This document shows, one piece after another, positions 56,981 to 64,000 of a DNA stretch of 64,000 nucleotides; the stretch's first letter is position 1, and each line of letters opens with the position of its first letter. The stretch comes from Luteimonas endophytica. Lineage in GTDB: Bacteria; Pseudomonadota; Gammaproteobacteria; Xanthomonadales; Xanthomonadaceae. The notes beneath the pieces are model-generated. The model was not told the DNA's origin and made no database searches. It saw only the letters and a program-made list of their open reading frames with translations. The stretch covers positions 46,408 through 110,407 of the forward strand of contig NZ_JARXRM010000045.1 in assembly GCF_029887875.1 (NCBI RefSeq). Reading direction: 5' to 3'. Made by a program: the position numbers and the translations under genes.

Positions 56981-58369
56981 ATGCAGACTCTTCCCCGCAC
57001 CCTCTCCCTTTCCGTCCTGGCGCTCGGCGTGGCCGGCGCGCTGGCCTGCGCCGGCCAGGCGCACGCTTCCGCGTTCGAGCTGCGCGAGAACAGCGTCAAG
57101 GCCCAGGGCCGCGCCATGGCCGGCTCCGCCTCCGCCTGGGGCGACGCCTCGGTGGTGGTCAACAACCCGGCGATGATGTCGAGCTTCGAGCAGACCACCG
57201 TGCAGGGCGACGTCACCGCGATCGACCTGTCGTTCGAGTTCGAGGGCGGCGGCAGCGCCGCCGCGGGCAGCCCGCTGCAGCAGCCGCTGAGCGGCGGCGA
57301 CGGCGGCGATGCCGGCGGCGTGACCCCGGTCCCGGCGATGTCCTTCATCCTGCCGCTCAGCGACCGCTTCGAGTACCTGACCCTGGGCGCGATGGTCAGC
57401 GCCCCGTTCGGCCTGAAGACCGAGTACGACTCCGACTGGGTCGGCCGCTACCACGCGGTCGAGTCCGACGTACGCATCGTCGACCTCACCCTGTCGGCCG
57501 CGGTCGAACTGAGCGACAACTTCTCGGTCGGCTTCGGTGCGGTGATCGAGCGCGCCGACGTCACCCTGTCCAACGCCATCGATTTCGGCAGCTCGCTGTG
57601 CGCCAACCCGGCCACCCAGCCGCTGTGCTTCCAGCCCGATCCGGTCACCGGCCCGTACGGCCCGCAGAAGAACGACGGCTTCGTCTCGATCGAGGGCGAC
57701 GACACCAACATCGGCTGGGTCGGCGGCCTGAGCTTCCGCCCGGGCGAGCGCGTCTCGCTGGGTTACGCCTACCGCTCCGAGATCAAGCACGAGATCGACG
57801 GCCACGCCGACTTCACCGTGCCCTCGAACGTCGCGCCGATCCTGGCCGGCACCGGCCAGTTCGTCGACACCGGCGGCGGCGCGCGCCTGGTGCTGCCGAG
57901 CACCCACACCTTCAGCGGCAGCTGGCGGGTCAACGACCAGCTCACCCTGATGGCCGAGACCGCGCTGACCGGCTGGAGCTCGATGGAGGAAGTGCGCATC
58001 CAGTTCGAGAATCCCGCCCAGCCCGATTCGGTCGAGGACTACAACTGGCACGACAGCTGGTTCTACACCGTCGGCGCCGAGTACGCGCTCAACGACCGTT
58101 TCACCCTGCGCGGCGGCATCGGCCGCGACGAGTCGCCGATCGCGTTCCAGCACCGCACCCCGCGCATGCCCGACCAGGACCGCAACTGGTACGCGGTCGG
58201 CCTGAGCTGGGCGGCTTCCGACCAGATGGAGATCTCCGCGGCCTACACCCGCATCCAGATGGCCGACGATCCGGAAGTGGACCTGGTCTCGAGCAGCGGC
58301 TCGCGCCTGACCGGCACCTACGACGGCGGCGCCAACCTGTTCGGCGTCTCGGCGCAGTACCGGTTCTGA
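56981..58369 (+). CDS. fadL: OmpP1/FadL family outer-membrane transporter
   Basis: The 462-residue porin has a signal peptide (ending ACAGQAHA/SAFEL) and the FadL N-terminal hatch (SAFELRENSVKAQGRAMAGS, ASVVVNNPAMMSSF). A 14-strand barrel ends in QYRF. It should let long-chain fatty acids or other hydrophobic molecules cross the outer membrane. A Gly/Ser insert (about 80-100) and a Cys pair (SSLCANPATQPLCF) in one loop are typical of FadL loops. GGAGA lies about 11 bases before the ATG. A textbook terminator follows, so it is monocistronic. Substrate is inferred from the family only; the spacer 56769-56980 holds the promoter region without a clear hexamer pair. Confidence 0.9.
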   Translation: MQTLPRTLSLSVLALGVAGALACAGQAHASAFELRENSVKAQGRAMAGSASAWGDASVVVNNPAMMSSFEQTTVQGDVTAIDLSFEFEGGGSAAAGSPLQQPLSGGDGGDAGGVTPVPAMSFILPLSDRFEYLTLGAMVSAPFGLKTEYDSDWVGRYHAVESDVRIVDLTLSAAVELSDNFSVGFGAVIERADVTLSNAIDFGSSLCANPATQPLCFQPDPVTGPYGPQKNDGFVSIEGDDTNIGWVGGLSFRPGERVSLGYAYRSEIKHEIDGHADFTVPSNVAPILAGTGQFVDTGGGARLVLPSTHTFSGSWRVNDQLTLMAETALTGWSSMEEVRIQFENPAQPDSVEDYNWHDSWFYTVGAEYALNDRFTLRGGIGRDESPIAFQHRTPRMPDQDRNWYAVGLSWAASDQMEISAAYTRIQMADDPEVDLVSSSGSRLTGTYDGGANLFGVSAQYRF

Positions 58370-58389
58370 TCCGCGCCACGACGCGTCGC

Positions 58390-58422
58390 AAAAAGGGCCC
58401 CGCTTCGGCGGGGCCTTTTTTT
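58390..58422 (+). terminator. intrinsic terminator of fadL
   Basis: GGCCCCGC (58396-58403), a TTCG tetraloop and GCGGGGCC (58408-58415) are followed by seven T; five A precede the stem, so it can also stop transcription from the convergent gene at 58442. Confidence 0.92.
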
Positions 58423-58441
58423 ATCGCCGTGCCACCCGGGA

Positions 58442-58879
58442 CTAGTCGCTCATGATGAAATGCGAGACTTCGACCGCCGCCGAAGCCCGCACCACCAGAT
58501 CGAGGCCCATGTCGCTGGACCAGTACTCGCCCCTTTCGTCGATGGGCGGGTGGCACTCCATCGCAACTGCGGCCGACTCCGTCGGATACGTATCGACGAG
58601 GCGCAGATGGCCCTCCCGCTCGGTCGCCAGCACGTCCACGTCCGTAGCTCGGCCGCCATACCGGCGTTTCCGGGCTTCGATCACGAGAGGGCCCTCTCGG
58701 CGTACGACCGTGACGCTGCCCCGCACCAGCTCGATCCGGACCGAGTCGATGCCGGATTCCGCGTAGGTGGCCGACCATTGGACGGGGGCCGGGTGATCGA
58801 AGTCCGGTTCCGCATCCGATCCGTCGACCGAACCGGGAAAAAGCAGCGACAACGCGATAACGAGCGCGAGTAGTCTCAT
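58442..58879 (-). CDS. small exported protein, possibly truncated DUF4097-like
   Basis: The 145-residue product has a signal peptide (MRLLALVIALSLLFPGSVDG). A beta-rich part follows: SVRIELVRGSVTVVRREGPL, VDVLATEREGHLRLVDTYP, MECHPPIDERGEYWSSDMGL, DLVVRASAAVEVSHFIMSD. The pattern resembles the N-terminal half of DUF4097-type beta-helix adhesin-like proteins, which normally continue with repeated strands for another 100 residues or more. Here a stop follows at once and the fadL terminator lies 20 bases further, so the gene may have lost its 3' part. Base composition is lower in GC than in neighbours. The 31-base gap to the GST gene on the same strand allows co-transcription. Function unknown. 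Confidence 0.6.
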   Translation of the reverse strand: MRLLALVIALSLLFPGSVDGSDAEPDFDHPAPVQWSATYAESGIDSVRIELVRGSVTVVRREGPLVIEARKRRYGGRATDVDVLATEREGHLRLVDTYPTESAAVAMECHPPIDERGEYWSSDMGLDLVVRASAAVEVSHFIMSD

Positions 58880-58910
58880 GCTGGCGGCCTCGCTACCGCC
58901 CCGGACCCGG

Positions 58911-59552
58911 TCACGACAGCTCTCCCGAAGCGTGTGGATCGATCGAGTAGGGAAAGACTTGGCCGAGGAACCGCGGCTGCGACCGGATGCGCCCCACCCA
59001 GGCGATTAAAGCCGGATAGCGCGACAGCTCGATCCCGGCCTCATCGGCGAGATGCGCGTAGGCGAACACCGCGATATCGGCGACCGAATACGCCCCATCC
59101 ACCAGAAACGGCGTGGCGGCCAGGTGGGCGTCGAGCACGTCCAGCGCACGCCGGGCTCCCGCGCGCTTCATGGCAACGAGTTCCGCGGGGCGTTGCTCGA
59201 GCTTTCCGGTCAGGGCCCAGTACCTGAGCGAGCCGATCGTGTTCTGAACGTAGTCGATCTCGAACGACATCCACTGCGCCACCTTGGCACGCAGAAACCT
59301 GTCTTCGGGCAGGTATGCCGTGCCCTCGGCCAGGTAGGCGAGGATCGCGTTCGACTCGGAAAGCACCCGTCCATCGTCGAGCCGGACCGCGGGCACCGCG
59401 CCGGTGGGGTTGATCGCGCGATACTCTGGCGCTCGCCCCGCGCCTTCGAAGATGCTGACCAGCCGGGTCCGGTGCGGTATCTGCGCCTGCGAAAGCAGCA
59501 GGCGCACCTTGTAGCCGTTCTGCGACGGCAGATAGTCGTACAGGGTCAGCAT
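58911..59552 (-). CDS. glutathione S-transferase family protein
   Basis: The 213-residue GST has a thioredoxin-fold N-terminal domain (MLTLYDYLPSQNGYKVRLLL, PTGAVPAVRLDDGRVLSESN with the cis-Pro and Ser that bind glutathione) and a helical C-terminal domain (VADIAVFAYAHLADEAGIEL). It differs clearly from the YfcG-type GST at 3299 and is closer to the beta/theta-like bacterial GSTs. It may detoxify electrophiles; no substrate is visible. The ATG at 59552 has GAGGA upstream. It diverges from ada; a link to alkylation defence is possible but only positional. Confidence 0.87.
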   Translation of the reverse strand: MLTLYDYLPSQNGYKVRLLLSQAQIPHRTRLVSIFEGAGRAPEYRAINPTGAVPAVRLDDGRVLSESNAILAYLAEGTAYLPEDRFLRAKVAQWMSFEIDYVQNTIGSLRYWALTGKLEQRPAELVAMKRAGARRALDVLDAHLAATPFLVDGAYSVADIAVFAYAHLADEAGIELSRYPALIAWVGRIRSQPRFLGQVFPYSIDPHASGELS

Positions 59553-59714
59553 GGCGATCCTCGCGCGTAAAAGCGGCGATCTTCCGGTCCTCCCTGGCTT
59601 GTGCATATCCGGATCTTGCGCTGCAATCCCGGTGGAGGATTGCCGAGCAAGGATCGGGGAGCGTGCCGGAAGGCTCGGGGCTAAGGTGGATGCAGGTTGA
59701 TCGGGAGATACCGC

Positions 59715-60779
59715 ATGCCATCCGGACATCTTGACCTGCCCGCCTGCTGGGCGGCCCTGAAACGGCGCGATTCGAGTGCTGACGGCACGTTCGTCTACTC
59801 GGTTCGCACGACCGGCGTCTACTGCCGCCCATCGTGCTCTGCGCGCGCTGCGCGACCGGAGAACATCGCGTTCCACGCCAGCTGCGAGGCCGCCGAGCGC
59901 GCCGGTTTCAGGCCGTGCCGGCGCTGCGTGCCGAACGGTCCTTCGCGGAGCGAGAAGAATGCGCAGGCGGCGGTCGCTGCGTGCCGGCTGATCGAGCAGA
60001 GCGAATCGCCCCTTCCGCTGGCGCAACTCGCGGATTCGGTGGGGATGAGCCCCTACCACTTTCACCGGGTCTTCAAGGCCGTCACCGGAGTGACGCCGCG
60101 GGCATATGCGGCGGCCCAGCGCTCGCGGCGCATGCGCCAGGCGCTGCCCACCGCCCCGAGCGTGACCGCTGCGGCGTACGACGCGGGTTTCGGTTCAAGT
60201 GGCCGCTTCTACGAGGCCGCGCCCGCGGTGCTGGGCATGTCGCCTGGACGGTTCAGGGCCGGCGGCGCGGGGGCGCGCATCCGCTTCGCCGTGGGGGAAT
60301 GCTCGCTCGGCTCGATCATCGTGGCCGCAACCGACATCGGCGTCTGCGCGATCTTTCTCGGCGACGATCCGCAGGCGCTGGTGGAGGATCTCCAGAAGCG
60401 CTTTCCCAGAGCCGAACTCGTCGGTGCGGACGCGGATTTCGAGCAGACCACGGCAGCAGCGATAGCGCTCGTGGAATCGCCCGGTTCCAGGTTCGACCTG
60501 CCGCTGGACATCCAGGGGACGGCGTTCCAGCAGCGCGTATGGCAGGCGTTGCGCACGGTCGGCGCAGGCAGGACCGCAAGCTATGCGGAGATCGCCGCTG
60601 CGATCGGCCAGCCGAAGGCGGTGCGCGCGGTCGCGCAGGCCTGCGGAGCCAATCCGATCGCGGTGGCGATTCCCTGTCATCGGGTCGTGCGTCGGGATGG
60701 TGCGCTCTCGGGGTATCGCTGGGGCGTCGATCGCAAGCACGCTCTGCTCGAACGCGAGGGCACGCCGCGTGAGCAGTGA
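59715..60779 (+). CDS. ada: bifunctional Ada: AraC-type activator and O6-methylguanine-DNA methyltransferase
   Basis: The 354-residue protein has the three Ada parts. First is the zinc domain with Cys37, Cys41, Cys68 and Cys71 (GVYCRPSCSARAARPEN, PCRRC), which takes methyl groups from phosphotriesters. Second is an AraC-type HTH (LADSVGMSPYHFHRVFKAVT). Third is the methyltransferase domain with acceptor Cys321 in AIPCHRVVRRDG. Methylation of the N-terminal Cys turns Ada into an activator of its own and repair genes. I choose the ATG at 59715 with GGGAGA upstream over the TTG at 59697. The following oxygenase gene starts inside its last codons, forming an adaptive-response operon. Confidence 0.94.
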   Translation: MPSGHLDLPACWAALKRRDSSADGTFVYSVRTTGVYCRPSCSARAARPENIAFHASCEAAERAGFRPCRRCVPNGPSRSEKNAQAAVAACRLIEQSESPLPLAQLADSVGMSPYHFHRVFKAVTGVTPRAYAAAQRSRRMRQALPTAPSVTAAAYDAGFGSSGRFYEAAPAVLGMSPGRFRAGGAGARIRFAVGECSLGSIIVAATDIGVCAIFLGDDPQALVEDLQKRFPRAELVGADADFEQTTAAAIALVESPGSRFDLPLDIQGTAFQQRVWQALRTVGAGRTASYAEIAAAIGQPKAVRAVAQACGANPIAVAIPCHRVVRRDGALSGYRWGVDRKHALLEREGTPREQ

Positions 60780-61473
60780 CGCGTTGGCAGGGTACGACTG
60801 GAGCAGCGTGGAGGCGGATCTCGAGTCCGAGGGATGGGCGCAGCTGCCTGGGCTGCTGGGCCCGCCGGCGTGCCGGGACATCGCCTCCCGGTACGGCGAC
60901 GAGGAAGGCTTCCGCTCGCGGGTGGTGATGCACCGGCACGGGTTCGGCCGCGGCGAGTACCGCTACTTCGCCTATCCGCTGCCGGAACAGGTCGAGGCGT
61001 TGCGGGCCCGGCTGTACGGATTGCTGCGGCCGCTGGCGAACGGCTGGAACGAGCGCCTAGGATCGGGCGTTCGATATCCGCAGAAGCACGCGGAGTTCCT
61101 CGCGCGGTGCCATGCAGCGGGGCAGGCCCGGCCCACGCCACTGCTCCTGCGATACGGGCCGGGAGACTACAACCGCCTCCATCAGGACCTCTACGGCGAG
61201 CACGTGTTCCCGATCCAGGTGGCGGTGCTGCTGTCGGAGCCCGGAAGCGGCTTCACCGGCGGCGAATTCGTGCTGACCGAGCAGCGCCCGCGCATGCAGT
61301 CGCGTGCGACCGTGGTGCCCTTGCGGCAAGGCGATGCGGTGGCGTTCGCCGTGAACGAGCGGCCGGTGCCAGGGGCGCGGGGCGACTACCGCGTGAAGAT
61401 GCGACACGGTGTGAGCGCCGTCGTCAGTGGAACCCGGTATGCAATGGGCATCATCCTGCACGACGCCGCCTGA
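60769..61473 (+). CDS. 2OG-Fe(II) oxygenase, AlkB-like (Oxygenase-NA type)
   Basis: The 234-residue protein has the double-stranded beta-helix iron site HQD in YNRLHQDLYGEHVFPIQV and the distal His in KMRHGVSAVVSGTRY. SEPGSGFTGGEFVLTEQRPR lies between. The pattern matches the 2-oxoglutarate oxygenase family thought to repair methylated DNA by oxidation. It starts at a GTG (60769) with GAGGG eight bases upstream and overlaps the end of ada by 11 bases, so it is translationally coupled to it, as alkB is to ada in E. coli. The link supports a role in alkylation repair; the exact lesion is unknown, and a prolyl-hydroxylase role is the alternative. Confidence 0.85.
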   Translation: MSSDALAGYDWSSVEADLESEGWAQLPGLLGPPACRDIASRYGDEEGFRSRVVMHRHGFGRGEYRYFAYPLPEQVEALRARLYGLLRPLANGWNERLGSGVRYPQKHAEFLARCHAAGQARPTPLLLRYGPGDYNRLHQDLYGEHVFPIQVAVLLSEPGSGFTGGEFVLTEQRPRMQSRATVVPLRQGDAVAFAVNERPVPGARGDYRVKMRHGVSAVVSGTRYAMGIILHDAA

Positions 61474-61560
61474 TGCAAAGGCGAGCGCGTGGGAATCGAT
61501 CCGCTGTAGCACGGGGCGGCGAGGGCGCCGCGCGGGCGGCGAGTCCGTCCAGCAGGCGGG

Positions 61561-62478
61561 TCACCCCGAGAGGGCGTCGAGCAGCGCCGCCCACAGCGGC
61601 AGCGTCGCCAGCGACAGCAGGATGCCGTAGGCGACCAGCGCCGCGGCCAGGCGCGGAGCGAGGCCGTGGGAGATCGCAAGCGCGGCGGCGGTGATCATGG
61701 TCGGCATCGCCGACTCGAGCACGTTGGCCTGCAGCATTTTCCCTTGCATGCCGAACAACAGCGACAGCGGCAGCGCCAGCGCCGGCATCGCCAGCAGTTT
61801 CAGCGCCAGGCCGGTGGCGAGCGGCTTCAGTTCATCGCGCGGGATCTTCAGCCGGATCGACAGGCCCACGGCCAGCATCACCAGCGGCAGCATCGCGTCG
61901 GCCAGGCGCTGCAGGCCCTGGGCGATCCAGGCCGGCGGCTGTTCCGGCATCAGGGTCAGGCCGAACGCCAGCGCCCACAGCGGCGGGAAGCGCACGATGC
62001 GCAGGCCGATCTCGCGCCCCGATGGCGGCGCGTCGCCGCTGAAGCGGGCGATCACGTACAGGCCGAAAGTCGACAGCAGCACGAAGGTGCCGAACTGGTC
62101 GTAGACCACCGCGTAGGGCAGCGCGTCGTCGCCGAGCAGGGCGCGGATCATCGGATAGCCGATGAAGCTGCTGTTGCCCAGCGCCACGCACAGCAGCACC
62201 ACGCCCAGCTCGTCGCGGCGAAACTCCAGCCAGCGGGCCAGTGGCAGCACAAGCGCGACCGTGGCGACCGCCAGCAGCCAGGGCGTGGCGGCCAGGCCGA
62301 GCAGCGCCGGCTCGAAGTCCAGCCGCGGCACGTACAGCAGCACCGCCGCCGGCAGACAGACGTACAGCACCACCAGGTTGAGCGACTCCGCGGCCGCATC
62401 GGGGAACAGCCGCAGGCGTGCGAACAGCATGCCCAGCGCGAGCATGGCGAGGATCAGTGCGAAGGCGTCGAAGGCCAT
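61561..62478 (-). CDS. AEC family transporter (auxin efflux carrier-like permease)
   Basis: The 305-residue membrane protein has ten helices and AEC family features: LNLVVLYVCLPAAVLLYVPR, ALGNSSFIGYPMIRALLGDD and ESAMPTMITAAALAISHGLA. Bacterial members move organic acids or small metabolites; the substrate here is unknown. The ATG at 62478 gives MAFDAFALILAMLALGMLFA. It is convergent with the oxygenase gene across 87 bases with no clear terminator and lies 204 bases downstream of putA on the same strand. Confidence 0.87.
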   Translation of the reverse strand: MAFDAFALILAMLALGMLFARLRLFPDAAAESLNLVVLYVCLPAAVLLYVPRLDFEPALLGLAATPWLLAVATVALVLPLARWLEFRRDELGVVLLCVALGNSSFIGYPMIRALLGDDALPYAVVYDQFGTFVLLSTFGLYVIARFSGDAPPSGREIGLRIVRFPPLWALAFGLTLMPEQPPAWIAQGLQRLADAMLPLVMLAVGLSIRLKIPRDELKPLATGLALKLLAMPALALPLSLLFGMQGKMLQANVLESAMPTMITAAALAISHGLAPRLAAALVAYGILLSLATLPLWAALLDALSG

Positions 62479-62649
62479 GCGGAAAACGGTCGCGAAATGG
62501 CCTTCATCTTAGAGCGGCGGCCCGGCGACCGTCCGCATCGACAACTGATCTGCGACGCGCTGCCGCCTCCGCGGGTTCGCGACCACGGGTGCGGCTGGCA
62601 CCAGTGATCGTGACCTCCGTCGCTCCCGCCCGGCGCCCGGGTCGAGGTG

Positions 62650-62677
62650 AAAACGGCGCCGCTGCGCCCAGCGCAGC
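62650..62677 (-). terminator. terminator of putA
   Basis: On the minus strand GCTGCGC/GCGCAGC (62661-62677, loop of 3) follows the putA stop by 5 bases and is itself followed after a GC-rich stretch by TTTT (62650-62653). The stem can extend on one side. The T-run is offset, so strength is uncertain. No gene is seen in 62479-62649. Confidence 0.5.
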
Positions 62678-62682
62678 GCGGC

Positions 62683-64000
62683 TCAGTCCTCCAGCGTCAG
62701 CAGCGAGGCGTTGCCGCCGGCCGCCGTGGTGTTGATGGTCACCGCCTTCTCGGTGGCGAAGCGCGGCAGGTAGTGCGGGCCGCCGGCCTTGGGGCCGGTG
62801 CCGGACAGGCCCTGGCCGCCGAACGGCTGCACTCCCACCACCGCGCCGATCTGGTTGCGATTGACGTAGACGTTGCCCACCCGCACCTGCGAGGCGATCC
62901 GCTCGACCGTCTCGTCGATGCGCGAGTGGATGCCCAGGGTCAGGCCGTAGCCGGTGGAATTGATCGCCGCGATCACCTTGTCCAGCTCGCTGGCCTTCCA
63001 GCGGATCACGTGCAGCGCCGGGCCGAACTTCTCGTCCTCCAGCTGATCGAGGGATTTCAGCTCCCAGGCGCGCGGCAGGAAGAAGGTGCCGTGGGCGAGG
63101 TGCTCGCCGCCCGGGGCCTCGGCGATCAGCCGCGCCTCGGTGGCCATGCGCGCGGCATGTTCGTCGAGCATCTTCACCGCATCGGTGTCGATCACCGGGC
63201 CGACGTCGGTCGACAGCAGCGCCGGGTCGCCGACTTGCAGCTCGGCCATGGCGCCGGCCAGCATCTCGATCACCCGCTCGGCCACGTCGTCCTGGACGAA
63301 CAGGATCCGCGCCGCCGAGCAGCGCTGCCCCGCCGAGGTGAACGCCGAGCCCAGCACGTCCTTGACCAGCTGCTCGGGCAGCGCCGAGGAGTCGGCGATC
63401 AGCGCGTTCTGGCCGCCGGTCTCGGCGATCAGCACGCCGATCGGCGCGTCGCGCTGGGCCATCGCGCGGTTGATCGCGCGCGCGGTGAAGGTGGAGCCGG
63501 TGAAGGCGATGCCCGCCACCCGCGGATCCTTGGTGAGCGCGGCGCCCACGGTGGCGCCGTCGCCGGGCAGGAACTGCAGCACCTCGCGCGGAATGCCGGC
63601 CTCGTGCAGCAGTTGCACCGCGTAGTAGCCCACCAGGCTGGTCTGCTCGGCGGGCTTGGCGATCACGCTGTTGCCGGCCGCCAGTGCCGCGGCCACCTGG
63701 CCGGCGAAGATCGCCAGCGGGAAGTTCCACGGGCTGATGCAGACGAACACGCCGCGGCCGGCATGCTGCAGGGTGTTGGTCTCGCCGGTGGGGCCGGGCA
63801 GCGGTTCGGGCACGAACAGCTTGCGCGCCTGGCCGGCGTAGTAGCGCAGGAAGTCGACCGCCTCGCGCACTTCGGCCACGCCGTCGGGAATGGTCTTGCC
63901 CGCCTCCCTGGTGCACAAGGCGATGAACTGCGCCATGCGCGATTCCAGCAGCTCGGCGGCGTGTTCCAGGATCGCCGCGCGCGAGCTGGCCGGGGTGGCG
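62683..64000 (-). CDS. putA: bifunctional PutA, C-terminal aldehyde dehydrogenase part (runs off right edge)
   Basis: The last 439 codons are present. They encode the L-glutamate-gamma-semialdehyde (P5C) dehydrogenase domain: GVFVCISPWNFPLAIFAGQV, PAEQTSLVGYYA, GIAFTGSTFTARAI, ETGGQNALIADSSALPEQ (general-base Glu), FTSAGQRCSAAR (catalytic Cys), EKFGPALHVIRW and QPFGGQGLSGTGPKAGGPHY. The protein ends shortly after VTINTTAAGGNASLLTLED, as PutA proteins do. In PutA the product of the N-terminal proline dehydrogenase is channelled here and oxidised to glutamate with NAD+. A stand-alone dehydrogenase is less likely because the sequence runs on in frame to the edge and has PutA-specific features. 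The N-terminal domain must lie to the right. Confidence 0.9.
   Translation of the reverse strand, partial: ATPASSRAAILEHAAELLESRMAQFIALCTREAGKTIPDGVAEVREAVDFLRYYAGQARKLFVPEPLPGPTGETNTLQHAGRGVFVCISPWNFPLAIFAGQVAAALAAGNSVIAKPAEQTSLVGYYAVQLLHEAGIPREVLQFLPGDGATVGAALTKDPRVAGIAFTGSTFTARAINRAMAQRDAPIGVLIAETGGQNALIADSSALPEQLVKDVLGSAFTSAGQRCSAARILFVQDDVAERVIEMLAGAMAELQVGDPALLSTDVGPVIDTDAVKMLDEHAARMATEARLIAEAPGGEHLAHGTFFLPRAWELKSLDQLEDEKFGPALHVIRWKASELDKVIAAINSTGYGLTLGIHSRIDETVERIASQVRVGNVYVNRNQIGAVVGVQPFGGQGLSGTGPKAGGPHYLPRFATEKAVTINTTAAGGNASLLTLED

Overview
The window is very GC-rich (roughly 70% by eye) and densely coded on both strands. Gene content and order point to a gammaproteobacterium of the Xanthomonadaceae/Lysobacteraceae (Lysobacter-, Luteimonas- or Pseudoxanthomonas-like). 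Pointers are trxA-rho-rhlB, ftsE-ftsX near rpoH, gpmI-envC-ctpA, ycgL followed by a giant ankyrin protein, a LacI/TonB-receptor sugar locus with SapC-like and halogenase-like genes, several secreted S9/M28 peptidases, and dispersed GTAGGAGCG-type palindromic repeats. I see no rRNA, tRNA, CRISPR, insertion sequence or prophage. This is ordinary chromosome, with one carbohydrate-utilisation locus and a small variable stretch near 58.4-61.5 kb.

Layout. 1-124: start of a beta-ketoacyl synthase running off the left edge. 0.4-4 kb: a DPP-IV peptidase, a repeat-filled spacer and a YfcG-type GST. 4.3-16.2 kb: sugar locus with a GH3 beta-glucosidase lipoprotein, a divergent LacI regulator, and a five-gene minus-strand series (TonB receptor, SapC-like, cupin, flavin halogenase-like, MFS sugar porter). 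The same 14-bp LacI-type site, TGACAGCGTTGTCA, lies upstream of both the GH3 gene and the TonB receptor. 16.3-22.6 kb: uvrD, hemF and a second S9 peptidase, separated by REP-like repeats. 22.8-29.6 kb: cydAB (cyanide-insensitive type), ycgL, a 1094-residue membrane ankyrin protein and a small secreted cysteine protein. 29.9-41.4 kb: kefB, a GAF protein, rho, trxA, rhlB, ftsEX, a two-receiver response regulator, ung and rpoH. 41.6-50.4 kb: a small secreted protein, zupT, anmK, an M23 peptidase, tyrS, an MgtC-like gene, an M28 peptidase and a TVNG-repeat protein. 50.5-55 kb: gpmI-envC-ctpA. 55-58.4 kb: a lipoprotein, a DUF1820 protein, a rhomboid and a FadL porin. 58.4-61.5 kb: a possibly truncated envelope protein, a second GST, and ada overlapping an AlkB-like oxygenase gene. 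61.5-64 kb: an AEC transporter and the C-terminal half of putA running off the right edge.

How the genes work together. The sugar locus reads as a complete scavenging unit. The TonB receptor would import an oligosaccharide, the lipoprotein GH3 would release glucose units, the MFS porter would take up the product, and LacI would sense it through the shared operator. The role of the halogenase/cupin/SapC trio inside such loci is not settled and is the most interesting open question here. Other groups are housekeeping: envelope and division (ftsEX, envC, the M23 peptidase, anmK), transcription and RNA (rho, rhlB, rpoH), DNA repair (uvrD, ung, ada plus oxygenase), and respiration/haem (cydAB, hemF).
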